A stretch of 64,000 bases of DNA. Source: Niabella aurantiaca DSM 17617. Its GTDB lineage: Bacteria; Bacteroidota; Bacteroidia; Chitinophagales; Chitinophagaceae. Positions 8,915-17,356 of the stretch are shown in pieces; the first letter of the stretch is position 1, and every line of letters starts with the position of its first letter. Both the position numbers and the translations under genes were made by a program. A model generated the notes under the pieces. That model was not told the DNA's origin, searched no databases, and saw nothing but the letters and a program-made list of their open reading frames with translations. The DNA lies in contig NZ_KB893646.1 of assembly GCF_000374125.1 (NCBI RefSeq), positions 1-64,000 of the forward strand, read 5' to 3'.

Positions 8915-11794
8915 ATGAAGCATATCGTAGTTTTATTCGTACTTGTGATGACAGGAATCCTTACCAACGGGCAATCCATCAAAGGCACTTTAATGGATCC
9001 TGTGGAAGGAACAACGGTGAACGGCGCCACCGTCCAGCTGGAAAATGCCGCCGATTCTACCGTAAAAACATCTACGCTCTCGGATAAAGAGGGGAAGTTC
9101 AGCTTCATCAACCTCAGTCTGGGTTCTTATATTTTAAAAGCCACTTCCATCGGTTTTGAGAACCTCGAAACAAGGGTCACACTATCGGACACGCTCCGCG
9201 ATGCAGATCTGGGCGACATTTACATTCCCAAAAAGACCACGACCCTCGAAGGGGTGGTGATCGTGGCCACCGCCCCGGCGGTTACACAAAAAGGTGATAC
9301 CGCCCAATTCAGCGCCAGTCAGTATAAAGTGAATCCCGATGCCAATGTGGAAGATCTGATCAAGAAAATGCCCGGCATTACCGTAGACCGCAGCGGAAAC
9401 GTAACCGCCCAGGGCGAAGCCGTAAAAAAAGTGACCGTTGATGGTAAGGATTTTTTTGGAGACGACGCTACTATGGCCCTGCGTAACCTTCCCTCCGAAG
9501 TAGTGGACAAGATACAGGTCTTTGACCGGCTGAGCGATCAGGCCCAGCTGACCGGTTTTGATGACGGCAATTCTCAAAAATCCATCAATATTGTTACCAA
9601 ATCCGGTATTAAAAACGGCCAGTTCGGGCGTATTTACGCGGGATATGGTACAGACAGCCGTTACTCCGCAGGCGGTAATACCAGCTTTTTTAACGGAAGC
9701 CGCCGGATATCGCTGGTGGGAAACTTTAATAATGTCAACCAGCAGAACTTTGCACAGCAAGACCTGCTGGGTGTTACGTCAAGCGGCGGCCGTGGCGGTG
9801 GAAGAGGCGGCGGTGGCGGATACCGCGGAGGGGGCGATTTTATGGTAGGCCTTACACCCGGCATCAGCAAGACCAATGCCTTTGGTATTAACTATGGTGA
9901 TAAATGGGGCAAGAAGGTTGACGTTACTGCCAGCTATTTTTTTAACAACCAGTACAATACCAACGAATCCGAATCCAGCACTACCTATCTGACCGGCGAC
10001 CGCAACACGTATAATAAAAGCCAGCGGACCTCCAACAACAACAATCACCGGTTCAACATGCGGCTGGAATACAAAATAGATTCCAACAACACACTGTACT
10101 TCATCCCGAACGTAAGCTTTCAAAATAACGGAAGCAGCTCTGTTTCTGAAATGCACACCTACCGGCCCTTTGACGATCACGTTGATTCCATTAACAGCTC
10201 GAGGGGAAATAACCAGTCAAACCGGCAGGGGTTCAACATCAACAACAACCTGATGTACCGCCACTCGTTTGCCAAACCGGGCAGGTCCTTTTCCGTTGGC
10301 CTGGAGGCTTCTTATAACAAAAACGATGGCACGGCCAAAAACTACAACCTGATCAACTATTACCGGGATGCCCTCCTGGACAGCATAGAACTGCAGGATC
10401 AGTTCGTAGATAACAATTCCAACGGCAGCAGGTACCGTGCCCGTACCAGCTATACCGAACCCGTAGGCCAGCAGGGCATGTTCCAGATTGAATACAGCTA
10501 CCAGATCCAAAAGAACAAAGCTGACCAGGAAACCTTTGACTTCGACGGATCCGGCTACAACCTGTTCAATGAAGCGCAATCAAACAAGTTCGACAACGAC
10601 ATAAAAACACATACGGCGGAGCTGGATTACCGCCTGGGCAGAAGCAGGGATAACCAGTTTTCCGTAGGACTGGATTTTGAAAATACCCTCCTGCAAAGTA
10701 CACGCATCTACCCCACCGCTTACGGGATCAATCAGACCTTCAATACCCTGCTGCCCAATATGCGCTGGTCCAAAAAAATTGGAAGATACAGCAGTTTCCG
10801 CCTGTTTTACCGTATGCGCAATGAGTTTCCCAGCATCAACCAATTACAGGACGTCATGGATCTGAGCAATAAGCCTAACATCAGTACGGGTAATCCGGAT
10901 CTGAAGCAGACGTCTACCAATTGGGGATCTGCACGGTATTCTTATACAAATACAAGGAACAGCCAAAGCGTCTTTTTAAATATTTTCGGACAGCTGTCCA
11001 ATAATTATATTACCACGGCCACTTATTTCCCCGACCAGGATTCTATCGTGAATGGCCAGATGATCGCCCAGGGTGCTCAATTTACCAAACCGGTCAACCT
11101 GAACGGCTACAAAAATTTGAACATGTTTGTAACCTATAGTTTTCCCATCAAACCCATAAAATCGAACCTGAACCTGAATACCGGCTATTCGTTCACCCAA
11201 CGGCCGGGGCTGATCGACTATGTGAAGACGAATACCACCAACCAGGGCATTTCCGCGGGGGCGGTGCTGGGAAGCAATATCAGTGAATATGTGGATTTCA
11301 GCCTGTCTTACAACGCGCAATTCAATAATACGACCAGTACGGATCAGCGAACCGGGGATAACCGGTATGTAACACAAACCGGGGGCTTTTCAGCCAACCT
11401 GCTTTCAAAAAATGGCTGGTTCGTCCAGAACGATCTTTCCTATCAGAACTATTCCGGTTTGTCTGCCGGCCTGAACCAGTCGTTCTGGTTGTGGAATGCC
11501 GGCATTGGCAAAAAATTCCTGAAAAACAAGGCCGGGGAGCTGAAGCTTTCCGTGTTTGACCTACTGAATCAGAATCAGAGCATCAGCAGGACCGTAGACG
11601 CCAACCTGATCACCGATTCCCGGAGCATGGTGCTGCAGCAGTATTTTATGCTCACTTTTACATATAGCCTGCGCAATTTCGGCAAAGGAAAAGCACCGGC
11701 CAACAGCGAGGGCGGAGAACACAGAAGAGAATGGCGGGGAGGCCCTCCGGGCATGATGCGCGGGGGCGGGCGGCCCGGCGGACCAATGTTTTAG
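8915..11794 (+). CDS. TonB-dependent outer-membrane receptor with carboxypeptidase-like N-terminal domain
   Basis: A 959-residue receptor. Residues 1-20 are a signal peptide (GILTNGQ). Residues about 21-105 form a carboxypeptidase-regulatory-like beta-sandwich (SIKGTLMDPVEGTTVNGATV). A plug domain follows (about 125-225; KVNPDANVEDLIKKMPGI, VKKVTVDGKDFFGDD), then an outer-membrane beta-barrel of the OMP_b-brl_3 type. A Gly/Arg-rich loop at about 288-308 and a Gly/Arg/Pro-rich C-terminal tail are unusual and could be surface exposed. No SusD-like lipoprotein is nearby, so a SusCD glycan importer is unlikely. The ECF sigma gene begins only about 50 bp after the stop, so co-transcription is likely and the receptor may belong to the same envelope-stress unit. 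Confidence 0.85.
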   Translation: MKHIVVLFVLVMTGILTNGQSIKGTLMDPVEGTTVNGATVQLENAADSTVKTSTLSDKEGKFSFINLSLGSYILKATSIGFENLETRVTLSDTLRDADLGDIYIPKKTTTLEGVVIVATAPAVTQKGDTAQFSASQYKVNPDANVEDLIKKMPGITVDRSGNVTAQGEAVKKVTVDGKDFFGDDATMALRNLPSEVVDKIQVFDRLSDQAQLTGFDDGNSQKSINIVTKSGIKNGQFGRIYAGYGTDSRYSAGGNTSFFNGSRRISLVGNFNNVNQQNFAQQDLLGVTSSGGRGGGRGGGGGYRGGGDFMVGLTPGISKTNAFGINYGDKWGKKVDVTASYFFNNQYNTNESESSTTYLTGDRNTYNKSQRTSNNNNHRFNMRLEYKIDSNNTLYFIPNVSFQNNGSSSVSEMHTYRPFDDHVDSINSSRGNNQSNRQGFNINNNLMYRHSFAKPGRSFSVGLEASYNKNDGTAKNYNLINYYRDALLDSIELQDQFVDNNSNGSRYRARTSYTEPVGQQGMFQIEYSYQIQKNKADQETFDFDGSGYNLFNEAQSNKFDNDIKTHTAELDYRLGRSRDNQFSVGLDFENTLLQSTRIYPTAYGINQTFNTLLPNMRWSKKIGRYSSFRLFYRMRNEFPSINQLQDVMDLSNKPNISTGNPDLKQTSTNWGSARYSYTNTRNSQSVFLNIFGQLSNNYITTATYFPDQDSIVNGQMIAQGAQFTKPVNLNGYKNLNMFVTYSFPIKPIKSNLNLNTGYSFTQRPGLIDYVKTNTTNQGISAGAVLGSNISEYVDFSLSYNAQFNNTTSTDQRTGDNRYVTQTGGFSANLLSKNGWFVQNDLSYQNYSGLSAGLNQSFWLWNAGIGKKFLKNKAGELKLSVFDLLNQNQSISRTVDANLITDSRSMVLQQYFMLTFTYSLRNFGKGKAPANSEGGEHRREWRGGPPGMMRGGGRPGGPMF

Positions 11795-11844
11795 CGGGTA
11801 CTATTTATTTTTTTTGTAATATCGCTGAATTAACCGGTATTACA

Positions 11845-12420
11845 TTGCTTAACGAAGAAATACTTGTACAGGAATTAAGGCAGGGCAATGAAGCCGCGTT
11901 TAAAGAAATCGTGGACACTTACCAGAATATGGTCTATAATACCTGCCTGGCGATCGTAAAAAGCGAAGAGGACGCAGAAGATATTGCCCAGGAAGTATTT
12001 GTTCAGGTTTTTCAGTCGATCCACGCATTTAAGGGGGAATCCAAGCTGTCTACCTGGATCTACCGGATCGCTACCACAAAATCACTGGACTTTGAACGGA
12101 AAAAGAAACGGAAAAAAAGGTTCGGTTTTGTACGCAGTATCTTTGGGGAAGAAAGCCAGGTAGTGGTAAACCCTCCGGATTTCCAGCACCCCGGCATTGT
12201 GCTGGATAAAAAGGAAAACGCAGCTATTTTGTTCAAGGCCATCGATCAGCTTCCTGAAAATCAGAGAATTGCCTTTATTTTAAACAAGGTGGAAGGGCTA
12301 AGCTACCAGGAGGTAAGCGAAGTGCTGCGGACCTCGGTATCTTCTATCGAATCCCTGCTGCACCGCGCAAAGAACAACCTGAGAAAGATACTCGAAAAGG
12401 ATTATAAGCCGCGGACATAA
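11845..12420 (+). CDS. ECF-type RNA polymerase sigma factor
   Basis: A 191-residue sigma-70 family regulator. Region 2 is visible as AFKEIVDTYQNMVYNTCL ... DAEDIAQEVFVQVFQ ... STWIYRIA, and region 4 as LPENQRIAFILNKVEGLSYQEVSEVLRTSVSSIESLLHRA written in two parts of a helix-turn-helix. No ATG exists in frame at the right place. The open frame extends back to 11731 inside the receptor gene, but the family N-terminus (LLNEEILVQEL) begins at the TTG at 11845, which I take as start. Downstream, a small one-pass membrane protein and a Spy/CnrR-like sensor follow closely, the usual arrangement of an ECF factor with its inner-membrane and periplasmic regulators. It probably directs transcription of its own operon in response to envelope stress or metal. 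Confidence 0.88.
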   Translation: MLNEEILVQELRQGNEAAFKEIVDTYQNMVYNTCLAIVKSEEDAEDIAQEVFVQVFQSIHAFKGESKLSTWIYRIATTKSLDFERKKKRKKRFGFVRSIFGEESQVVVNPPDFQHPGIVLDKKENAAILFKAIDQLPENQRIAFILNKVEGLSYQEVSEVLRTSVSSIESLLHRAKNNLRKILEKDYKPRT

Positions 12421-12511
12421 AAGAAAAGTTTAAAAATGACGTCAAATACTATTTAATAAAATATATTTAGGGTATTGTAACCATCATCAAACATGATAAA
12501 TCCGTTTATTG

Positions 12512-12835
12512 ATGAAACAGCAAGATCATATAGAAACCATCCTCAATAGCTTCGATGGCATACAAAGGGCTGAATCCAGGCCGTTTATGTACACAAGGGT
12601 AAGGGCCCGCCTGAGCGAGGAGTCCAATTTCTGGACAAGGACCAGCAGCATCATCGCCAAACCAGTTGTTGCGATCTGCTGCCTCGTGTCCGTCGTTACC
12701 GTTAATGTATATCTTATTATAAAGGCAAATAACGAACAAAATACAGAAACGGTAGCAGCAGGCGCAGAATCCGATATTCTGCAAAATGAAAATTTTATCC
12801 TGGCATCCAATAACAGCTATGATTTTAACAAATAA
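12512..12835 (+). CDS. Small one-pass membrane protein, possible anti-sigma partner
   Basis: A 107-residue protein with a cytoplasmic N-terminus (about 50 residues, charged), one membrane helix (about residues 50-70: VVAICCLVSVVTVNVYLII) and a short outer tail. It starts at ATG 12512 (a TTG one codon earlier is less likely), 91 bp after the sigma gene, and ends 5 bp before the next start. The place and topology fit an anti-sigma or CnrY-like inhibitor, but there is no recognisable zinc-binding anti-sigma motif (HxxxCxxC), so the role is inferred from context alone. Confidence 0.6.
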   Translation: MKQQDHIETILNSFDGIQRAESRPFMYTRVRARLSEESNFWTRTSSIIAKPVVAICCLVSVVTVNVYLIIKANNEQNTETVAAGAESDILQNENFILASNNSYDFNK

Positions 12836-12840
12836 AAGGC

Positions 12841-13329
12841 ATGAACAATACGGCACGTAACAGAACCCTTATATTTATCATTGCCTTGCTGCTGATCACT
12901 AACCTGGCATTACTGGCCTATTCTTTTATCTATTCAAAACGGCCGCAGCCCAATAAAGAGCGCGAAGGCTTCACCGCGGCATTGAAGAATGAAGTAGGAT
13001 TTACCGACGGCCAGATCGAGCAGTTCAAACAGTTAAAACAAAAACACTGGGCCAGTGCCAAAACGGATATGGAACAGATCCGGAAGATCAAACAATCCCT
13101 TTTTGACCTTACAAAGCAACCGGAAGTTGCAGACAGCACCGTTGCTGCGCTGGCAGATTCGATTGCCGTACTGCAAAAGCACGCGGAGATCAAAGTATTC
13201 CATCACTTTAAAGCCACCCGGGCTATCTGTACTCCCGTGCAGCAACCAAAATACGACGCCCTGATAACCCGGATCATCCGGCAGGGAAGAAGCGGCCGCC
13301 CCGTACCTCCAAAGCCTCCGGCTAAATAA
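12841..13329 (+). CDS. Membrane-anchored periplasmic Spy/CnrR-like sensor
   Basis: A 162-residue protein with an N-terminal membrane anchor (residues about 8-30) and an all-helical periplasmic part. The FTDGQIEQFKQLKQKHW segment, followed by long amphipathic helices and a 'HHFKATRAICTPVQQPKYDAL' type helix (shown here only in outline), matches the heavy-metal-sensor/LTXXQ family that includes CnrR (CnrX-like) and Spy. It is the third gene of the sigma operon. The family usually senses metal ions or protein misfolding in the periplasm; which applies here is unknown. A proline-rich tail (VPPKPPAK) ends the protein. Confidence 0.75.
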   Translation: MNNTARNRTLIFIIALLLITNLALLAYSFIYSKRPQPNKEREGFTAALKNEVGFTDGQIEQFKQLKQKHWASAKTDMEQIRKIKQSLFDLTKQPEVADSTVAALADSIAVLQKHAEIKVFHHFKATRAICTPVQQPKYDALITRIIRQGRSGRPVPPKPPAK

Positions 13330-13400
13330 AAAAATCCATACCTTGCAACTTTCTTGCCTGTAAGATGCCTCTTGTAATATATAAATGGTATCAAATTGCA

Positions 13401-13408
13401 TAATTTTG
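13401..13408 (+). promoter_or_regulatory. TAnnTTTG -7 box 4 nt before a start codon
   Basis: TAATTTTG fits the Bacteroidota -7 consensus exactly and ends 4 nt before the ATG at 13413, which would give a leaderless or nearly leaderless mRNA. No clear -33 TTG is seen at the usual distance. Confidence 0.35.
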
Positions 13409-13412
13409 TAAC

Positions 13413-13793
13413 ATGAGAAGCAGATTTATCCTGATTTTTGGCCTGTTCCTGGCATTCAGCACCCCCATGCATGCCCAAAAGGAAGGAGTTGGGGATAAAG
13501 TGAGTGCCGTCCTGACAAAATTTGACGCTGCCATTAAACCCGACAAGGCAAAAAGAAGCAGTATCGAAACCATCTTTACAGATTTTTACACCGCGCAGGA
13601 AAAACTACGCGATAATATACAGGGATCCACGCTGGCACAGGGACTGCAGCAGGACTACCAGAGCGTCCGCAAAAAAAATGAGAATCTCTTTACGGAAAGA
13701 GACACCCAGCTGAAAAAAGTGCTGAGCGCTGACGAATATAAAAAATGGAAGGAAGACATCGAGCCTTCTATCCGGAAGAGCGGAAAAAAATAA
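13413..13793 (+). CDS. Small secreted helical protein of unknown function
   Basis: A 126-residue protein with a signal peptide (residues 1-21, ending MHAQ). The mature chain is predicted helical and highly charged (KFDAAIKPDKAKRSS, FTERDTQLKKVLSADEYKKW), with a Spy-like feel: the last segment 'L-S-A-D-E-Y-K-K-W' resembles LTXXQ-type periplasmic chaperones. It lies 83 bp after the sensor gene and may be a member or a target of the same sigma operon. It has its own possible -7 box directly upstream. I do not recognise a named family. Confidence 0.65.
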   Translation: MRSRFILIFGLFLAFSTPMHAQKEGVGDKVSAVLTKFDAAIKPDKAKRSSIETIFTDFYTAQEKLRDNIQGSTLAQGLQQDYQSVRKKNENLFTERDTQLKKVLSADEYKKWKEDIEPSIRKSGKK

Positions 13794-13814
13794 ATACCGC
13801 AGCGCTGGCAGCGT

Positions 13815-14978
13815 TTAGTTCACCGAAAAAAGATAAAGCCGGTCGGTATCCGGTTGGGTGTCATGATCCTGCACCACGGCTACCTCCTTTTCATCCTCTG
13901 CCCAAACGACCGAATGAATTTCCTTTTTTGCTATCGGCAACGGCGTTTTTGAAAAATCGCTGATGCGTAGCACAAAGGCTTCATGATCACTATTAATATA
14001 GAATAAAAAATTTCCTGCAGGGCTTAACCATGCCTTGGTAAACTCAAAATCAATGGGTTTCCTGGAGATCATGTTCCCGGCCTGATAGGTTACAATAAAA
14101 CTGGTGTCCTCTGTCATCAAATGATTATCATCCAGGTACACGAGCCGGTTTTGAGGAAGCAGTGCAAACTTAAAATCCAGGTTGCTGTAGTGGCGGATGC
14201 CAAACCGGTGCAGCGTATCATTTCCACGCATGAGCAGGTGCGCGTATTCGTTTGCAAGCCCGGGAGCTGAATCCTGCGGACTGTAAACCGTAAATGCATA
14301 ATGATCGCCCTGGCCATATACTTCCCCCATCAGGTCATACAGCCGGTGCTGGATCCGGGCACCCCGCAGCAGCTCGTCCTTTTTGGTCAGCAGGTTATAC
14401 CGGTGAAACGAAATACCTGCGGCATAGGGGCCGTTTACGGCATCACCGGTTTTATAAATGATCCGTGCAGAATCTGTAAATACAGGATCCATCAAAAAGC
14501 CACGGGGGGCTGCAACGGCTGTGACGGCCCTTTTGGAGTTGAATTCAAAAATACGGATATCGTTTCCCTTAAGCGCCCCGGCAACGATCTTTGCGCTGCC
14601 CAGCGGGCTTTTCTGGTGTGCATAGACCACCCGGCGGCTATTGGGCGAAAACCGGGGCGCCCACCCGTAATCCAGCAGGCTCAGACGGCGGCTCTTTAAA
14701 TCATAATGGGCAATCACCGGATCCAACAGGCGGCTGGCACCGGGTCCCAGCTCAAAAAAACGCTCTACCCCTTTCTCTTCCACGGTGCCGGTGCTCGACG
14801 CGGAGTCTTTACCGCGCAGCCGTTTTACAAAAACGAGCTGATCGCCTTTCTGATTTATGGAAACACCCTGGATGATATGCCCTTTCTGGAACCACTCCAG
14901 CTGGCGTTGAACCTTTGGTATTTGCGCAATCGCCCCTCCTGCAAAAAGAAGAGCGAAGAACGTTGTAATCAATTTCAT
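13815..14978 (-). CDS. Secreted TolB-like beta-propeller protein
   Basis: A 387-residue protein with a signal peptide (ending GGAIAQ). The chain holds repeated propeller-blade patterns: 'I-S-P/N-x-G-D-x-L-V-F' type turns, LLDYGWAPRFSPNSRRVVYA, and AWLSPAGNFLFYINSD, as in WD40-like PD40/TolB proteins. No peptidase domain (S9) follows, so it is not a prolyl oligopeptidase. The start is the ATG at 14978; the TTG one codon upstream is less likely. It is convergent with the small secreted helical gene on the other strand, 21 bp away. It could be a periplasmic binding or scaffold protein; no substrate can be named. Confidence 0.65.
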   Translation of the reverse strand: MKLITTFFALLFAGGAIAQIPKVQRQLEWFQKGHIIQGVSINQKGDQLVFVKRLRGKDSASSTGTVEEKGVERFFELGPGASRLLDPVIAHYDLKSRRLSLLDYGWAPRFSPNSRRVVYAHQKSPLGSAKIVAGALKGNDIRIFEFNSKRAVTAVAAPRGFLMDPVFTDSARIIYKTGDAVNGPYAAGISFHRYNLLTKKDELLRGARIQHRLYDLMGEVYGQGDHYAFTVYSPQDSAPGLANEYAHLLMRGNDTLHRFGIRHYSNLDFKFALLPQNRLVYLDDNHLMTEDTSFIVTYQAGNMISRKPIDFEFTKAWLSPAGNFLFYINSDHEAFVLRISDFSKTPLPIAKKEIHSVVWAEDEKEVAVVQDHDTQPDTDRLYLFSVN

Positions 14979-15184
14979 CAATGCTGAATCCTTTTAATTG
15001 CAATCGTATTGTAAATGATCTGTCAACAATAAGACGCCCGTATGGCTGTTTTGTTGCTTTACCGGGGATTATTTAACTTTTTTTAGCAAATATGGGGCCA
15101 TGCGCGGCTGCCGGAATGCGCGCAACGCTTTTTGACCCCGCCAGCAATAATTCCCCATAGAGGGTGCCGGCAGTATGCGCACTG

Positions 15185-16000
15185 TTATGATATCCGTAGC
15201 ATTTCCTGCTCCTGTAACGCCAGTTCATAGCTGATCACCCGAACAACCCCGTCTTCATTATTGTCAAAATCCGTTGTAAACGCAGCGGCAGCAATGATGC
15301 CCGGGTGCGCGTTCTTCATAGCATAGCTATATCTGGCTACTTTCATCATCTCGAGGTCGTTCAGATAGTCGCCAAACACCATGGTTTCGGCATAGCCGAT
15401 CCCCAGTTGCTGCTGTACCAGTTTCACACCAACGCCTTTATTGGCGTTTAAGGCTGTAAAATCGAGCCAGCGTTCGCCTGCAACCGCCACTTTGCAGGAG
15501 GCTTCAAATTGTTTAAAATGGGGATAGCTGTTGGTTTCGGCATCGACCAGGTCGCACAGCGATACTTTCAAAATGGGCTCCGTCACCGCTGTAAGGTCAT
15601 CAACGATCTCATAATGCTGGTAATACTGCAAAGCCTGCTTTAACAGTGCCTCTTGCGTGTTTTCCATATATGCTTTATCCTTGCCGCAAAGTACGGGATA
15701 CACTTTATCCAGGGGCCTTGCCTTGCGCACAATAGAAAAAACGGTCTCCGGCTCCATCATTTCCACCAGCAATTCCTGCCCGCGATAGGTCACGTAGCTT
15801 CCATTGTCTGACAAAAAATAAGTATGCCCTTTTATAGGTTCAAACAGCGCCACCAGGTTATGGTGAGGCCGGCCGCTGGCGATGCCCAGCACAATATTTT
15901 GCTGTACCAGCTGTTTTTCAAGTTCCCAGAACTTTTTGGGAAGTTCTTTTTTATCATTTAATAGAGAGCCGTCCAGGTCTGTAACGATAAGTCTGATCAT
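15185..16000 (-). CDS. HAD-superfamily phosphatase (Cof/IIB type)
   Basis: A 271-residue cytoplasmic hydrolase. The four HAD motifs are visible: DLDGS with nucleophile and acid D8/D10 (motif I), ASGR (motif II), a conserved Lys in NKGVGVKLV (motif III) and GDYLNDLEMM (motif IV). The long insert between motifs II and III is the C2B cap of Cof-type sugar or pyridoxal phosphatases. The open frame extends upstream to a TTG at 16051, but the family N-terminus MIRLIVTDLDG starts at the ATG at 16000. A TACCTTTG box lies 9 nt upstream. The natural substrate cannot be inferred. Confidence 0.88.
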   Translation of the reverse strand: MIRLIVTDLDGSLLNDKKELPKKFWELEKQLVQQNIVLGIASGRPHHNLVALFEPIKGHTYFLSDNGSYVTYRGQELLVEMMEPETVFSIVRKARPLDKVYPVLCGKDKAYMENTQEALLKQALQYYQHYEIVDDLTAVTEPILKVSLCDLVDAETNSYPHFKQFEASCKVAVAGERWLDFTALNANKGVGVKLVQQQLGIGYAETMVFGDYLNDLEMMKVARYSYAMKNAHPGIIAAAAFTTDFDNNEDGVVRVISYELALQEQEMLRIS

Positions 16001-16009
16001 AAAATGCTG

Positions 16010-16017
16010 CAAAGGTA
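16010..16017 (-). promoter_or_regulatory. TAnnTTTG -7 box of the HAD gene
   Basis: CAAAGGTA on the plus strand reads TACCTTTG on the minus strand, an exact -7 consensus 9 nt upstream of the ATG at 16000. It also argues against the longer TTG start at 16051. Confidence 0.35.
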
Positions 16018-16222
16018 ACACATCCTCCTGCGGGGAACTTAAAATATCCAATGTAAAATGTTAAATCAGTAGCTGTTGTATGGCGTTGAGGTACAAGGCT
16101 ACGTTGGAAACCGGCCCGGTGGTGAATCAAAAAGACAAAATGTAAAAAATCCCTCCTGTAACGGGTTCTTATCCCGGATTACAATCCCCCACTTCAGCAT
16201 TTACATTCCCCTGCAGAGGATC

Positions 16223-16322
16223 TTACCAAATCCTGATCCGGTTCTCCGGCTTTTATACAATTTATCTCCCGGCTTTACATCAAATGCCTTGTACCATGCA
16301 TCTATATTTACCAGTGGACCTT
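16223..16322 (-). pseudogene. Remnant of an M13 (PepO-like) metallopeptidase C-terminus
   Basis: On the minus strand the DNA translates as GPLVNIDAWYKAFDVKPGDK-LYK, the hallmark near-C-terminal segment of M13/neprilysin-family peptidases. It then shifts frame by one base and continues P-E-N-R-I-R-I-W-stop, the usual end of this family. A single lost C after LYK-S restores the join. The preserved piece is only about 33 residues: the catalytic HExxH region is absent and the fragment stops about 21 bp before the left end of a hairpin-chain repeat at 16344. It is a decayed gene tail, not a functional gene. The 16001-16222 spacer otherwise shows nothing. Confidence 0.72.
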
Positions 16323-16343
16323 TTTATAAAATAAATACTCCTC

Positions 16344-16696
16344 AGAAGCTGTTTAAAAATAATATTTTGGTCCCCCTTATAAGTGCCATCCGGCGCGTCG
16401 CTATCGTTAAAGCCGCGCTTTAGCACGGCTTTAACGAAGCTGTAATTTCATAAGTGCCATCGGCACGGATCATTATGCCCCGAGCCTATGGCTCTCTGTT
16501 GTTCTTTTGGACTTATAAACGGGTTGAAACCCGTTCTTGCCGGATCTTCCGAGGCCATGCCTCTTTTGCTAACATGATCGTTGAACCCCGCTTTTTACAG
16601 ATGACGGCTACAGCGAAGCCCCAAGTAGAGACGATAAAAAGCGGGTACCTTTTAATGGTTATACGGATGCTCCCGGATCGTTTTTAAACAGTTTCT
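16344..16696. repeat. Hairpin-chain repeat element, copy 2 (full length)
   Basis: 353 bp bounded by AGAAGCTGTTTAAA at the left and TTTAAACAGTTTCT at the right. Internal hairpins: GCGCC/GGCGC, CGTTAAAGCC/GGCTTTAACG (10 bp, 12-nt loop), GTGCC/GGCAC, GAGCC/GGCTC, AACGGGTT/AACCCGTT, GAGGC/GCCTC. A further left-end sequence, AGAAGCTGTTTAAAATG, begins at 16698, directly after the right end. See copy 1 for the comparison. Confidence 0.88.
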
Positions 16697-17235
16697 AAGA
16701 AGCTGTTTAAAATGTGCATTTTATTGTGCATAACCGGTTCAAAACATGTTTTCCCCATGAACAACCCTCTTTTTTGGTGCATAACACTGTTTATAACCAC
16801 TGCAAAACAACCGGCCAAAAAATTTGGAAATGGCTGTTTCCGGATCGTATCTTCAAATTGCAATTGATGAGAACAATTAATTTATTAAGGGTTTTATCAA
16901 ACGCACTGACAGATTCTTTGACATCCTGGTTTTAGCGTACCGTAATCCGCCGGGCAGCAATGCAGGGCGGGGAGCATGCCTGGAGCCGGAAATCAGAAAT
17001 CGTCTTCGCTTAATAAAGCATGGACGGGTGCCCTTATGCAAAGGCTGAACAGCAGAAATGCCGCAAGGTATGGAGGCGTTTAACCCGAGGTAAGTGCAAA
17101 GCCCGCCCGGAATTTTAAGCAAAAAACAGCGGAAGCCTTGCCGGTTGCCGGGGTCCGGACGTTTTAGCTGTGTGGTCTGTAAAAGGAGCGCACAACTGTT
17201 ACAAGGTTCCTGACAGCAACAAAGCAGAAGCTATT
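16697..17235. other. Gene-free spacer with no recognised content
   Basis: Besides the repeat-end fragment at 16698-16712, I found no gene, tRNA or known structured RNA. A 61-codon-plus open frame on the minus strand (16877-17122) is rich in Pro/Arg, has no family resemblance and no promoter, and is not called. A GC-rich stretch at about 16940-17120 could fold, but I cannot support a specific structure. Confidence 0.4.
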
Positions 17236-17303
17236 AAAAAAGCATCGGGTTAGTAAGTGATAGACCGGGAAACCGGTTTTGAAACAAAGCACGATGCTTT
17301 TTT
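17236..17303 (-). terminator. Nested-hairpin terminator after the GH63 gene
   Basis: Outer arms AAAAAAGCATCG (17236-17247) and CGATGCTTTTTT (17292-17303) enclose an inner perfect hairpin ACCGG-GAAA-CCGGT. On the minus strand it ends in a T run, about 120 bp past the GH63 stop; being symmetric it could also work on the plus strand. Next to it, 17309-17326 and 17341-17358 form an 18-bp inverted pair (AGAGCTGCCCATCTGTTA and its partner with one G.T pair) whose right arm overlaps the GH63 stop codon. Confidence 0.55.
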
Positions 17304-17356
17304 TATTTAGAGCTGCCCATCTGTTATGGTTTTAGAAACTTAACAGGTGGGCAGCT

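Noticed and set aside
16076-16423. A 115-codon plus-strand frame
   Set aside because: It crosses the antisense of the M13 remnant and the end of the repeat element; no signal of real coding.
16940-17120. RNase P, tmRNA or SRP RNA in the GC-rich spacer
   Set aside because: None of the conserved motifs of these RNAs could be matched.
16877-17122. An 81-codon minus-strand frame in the spacer
   Set aside because: No recognisable protein features, no promoter; kept only as part of the unexplained spacer.
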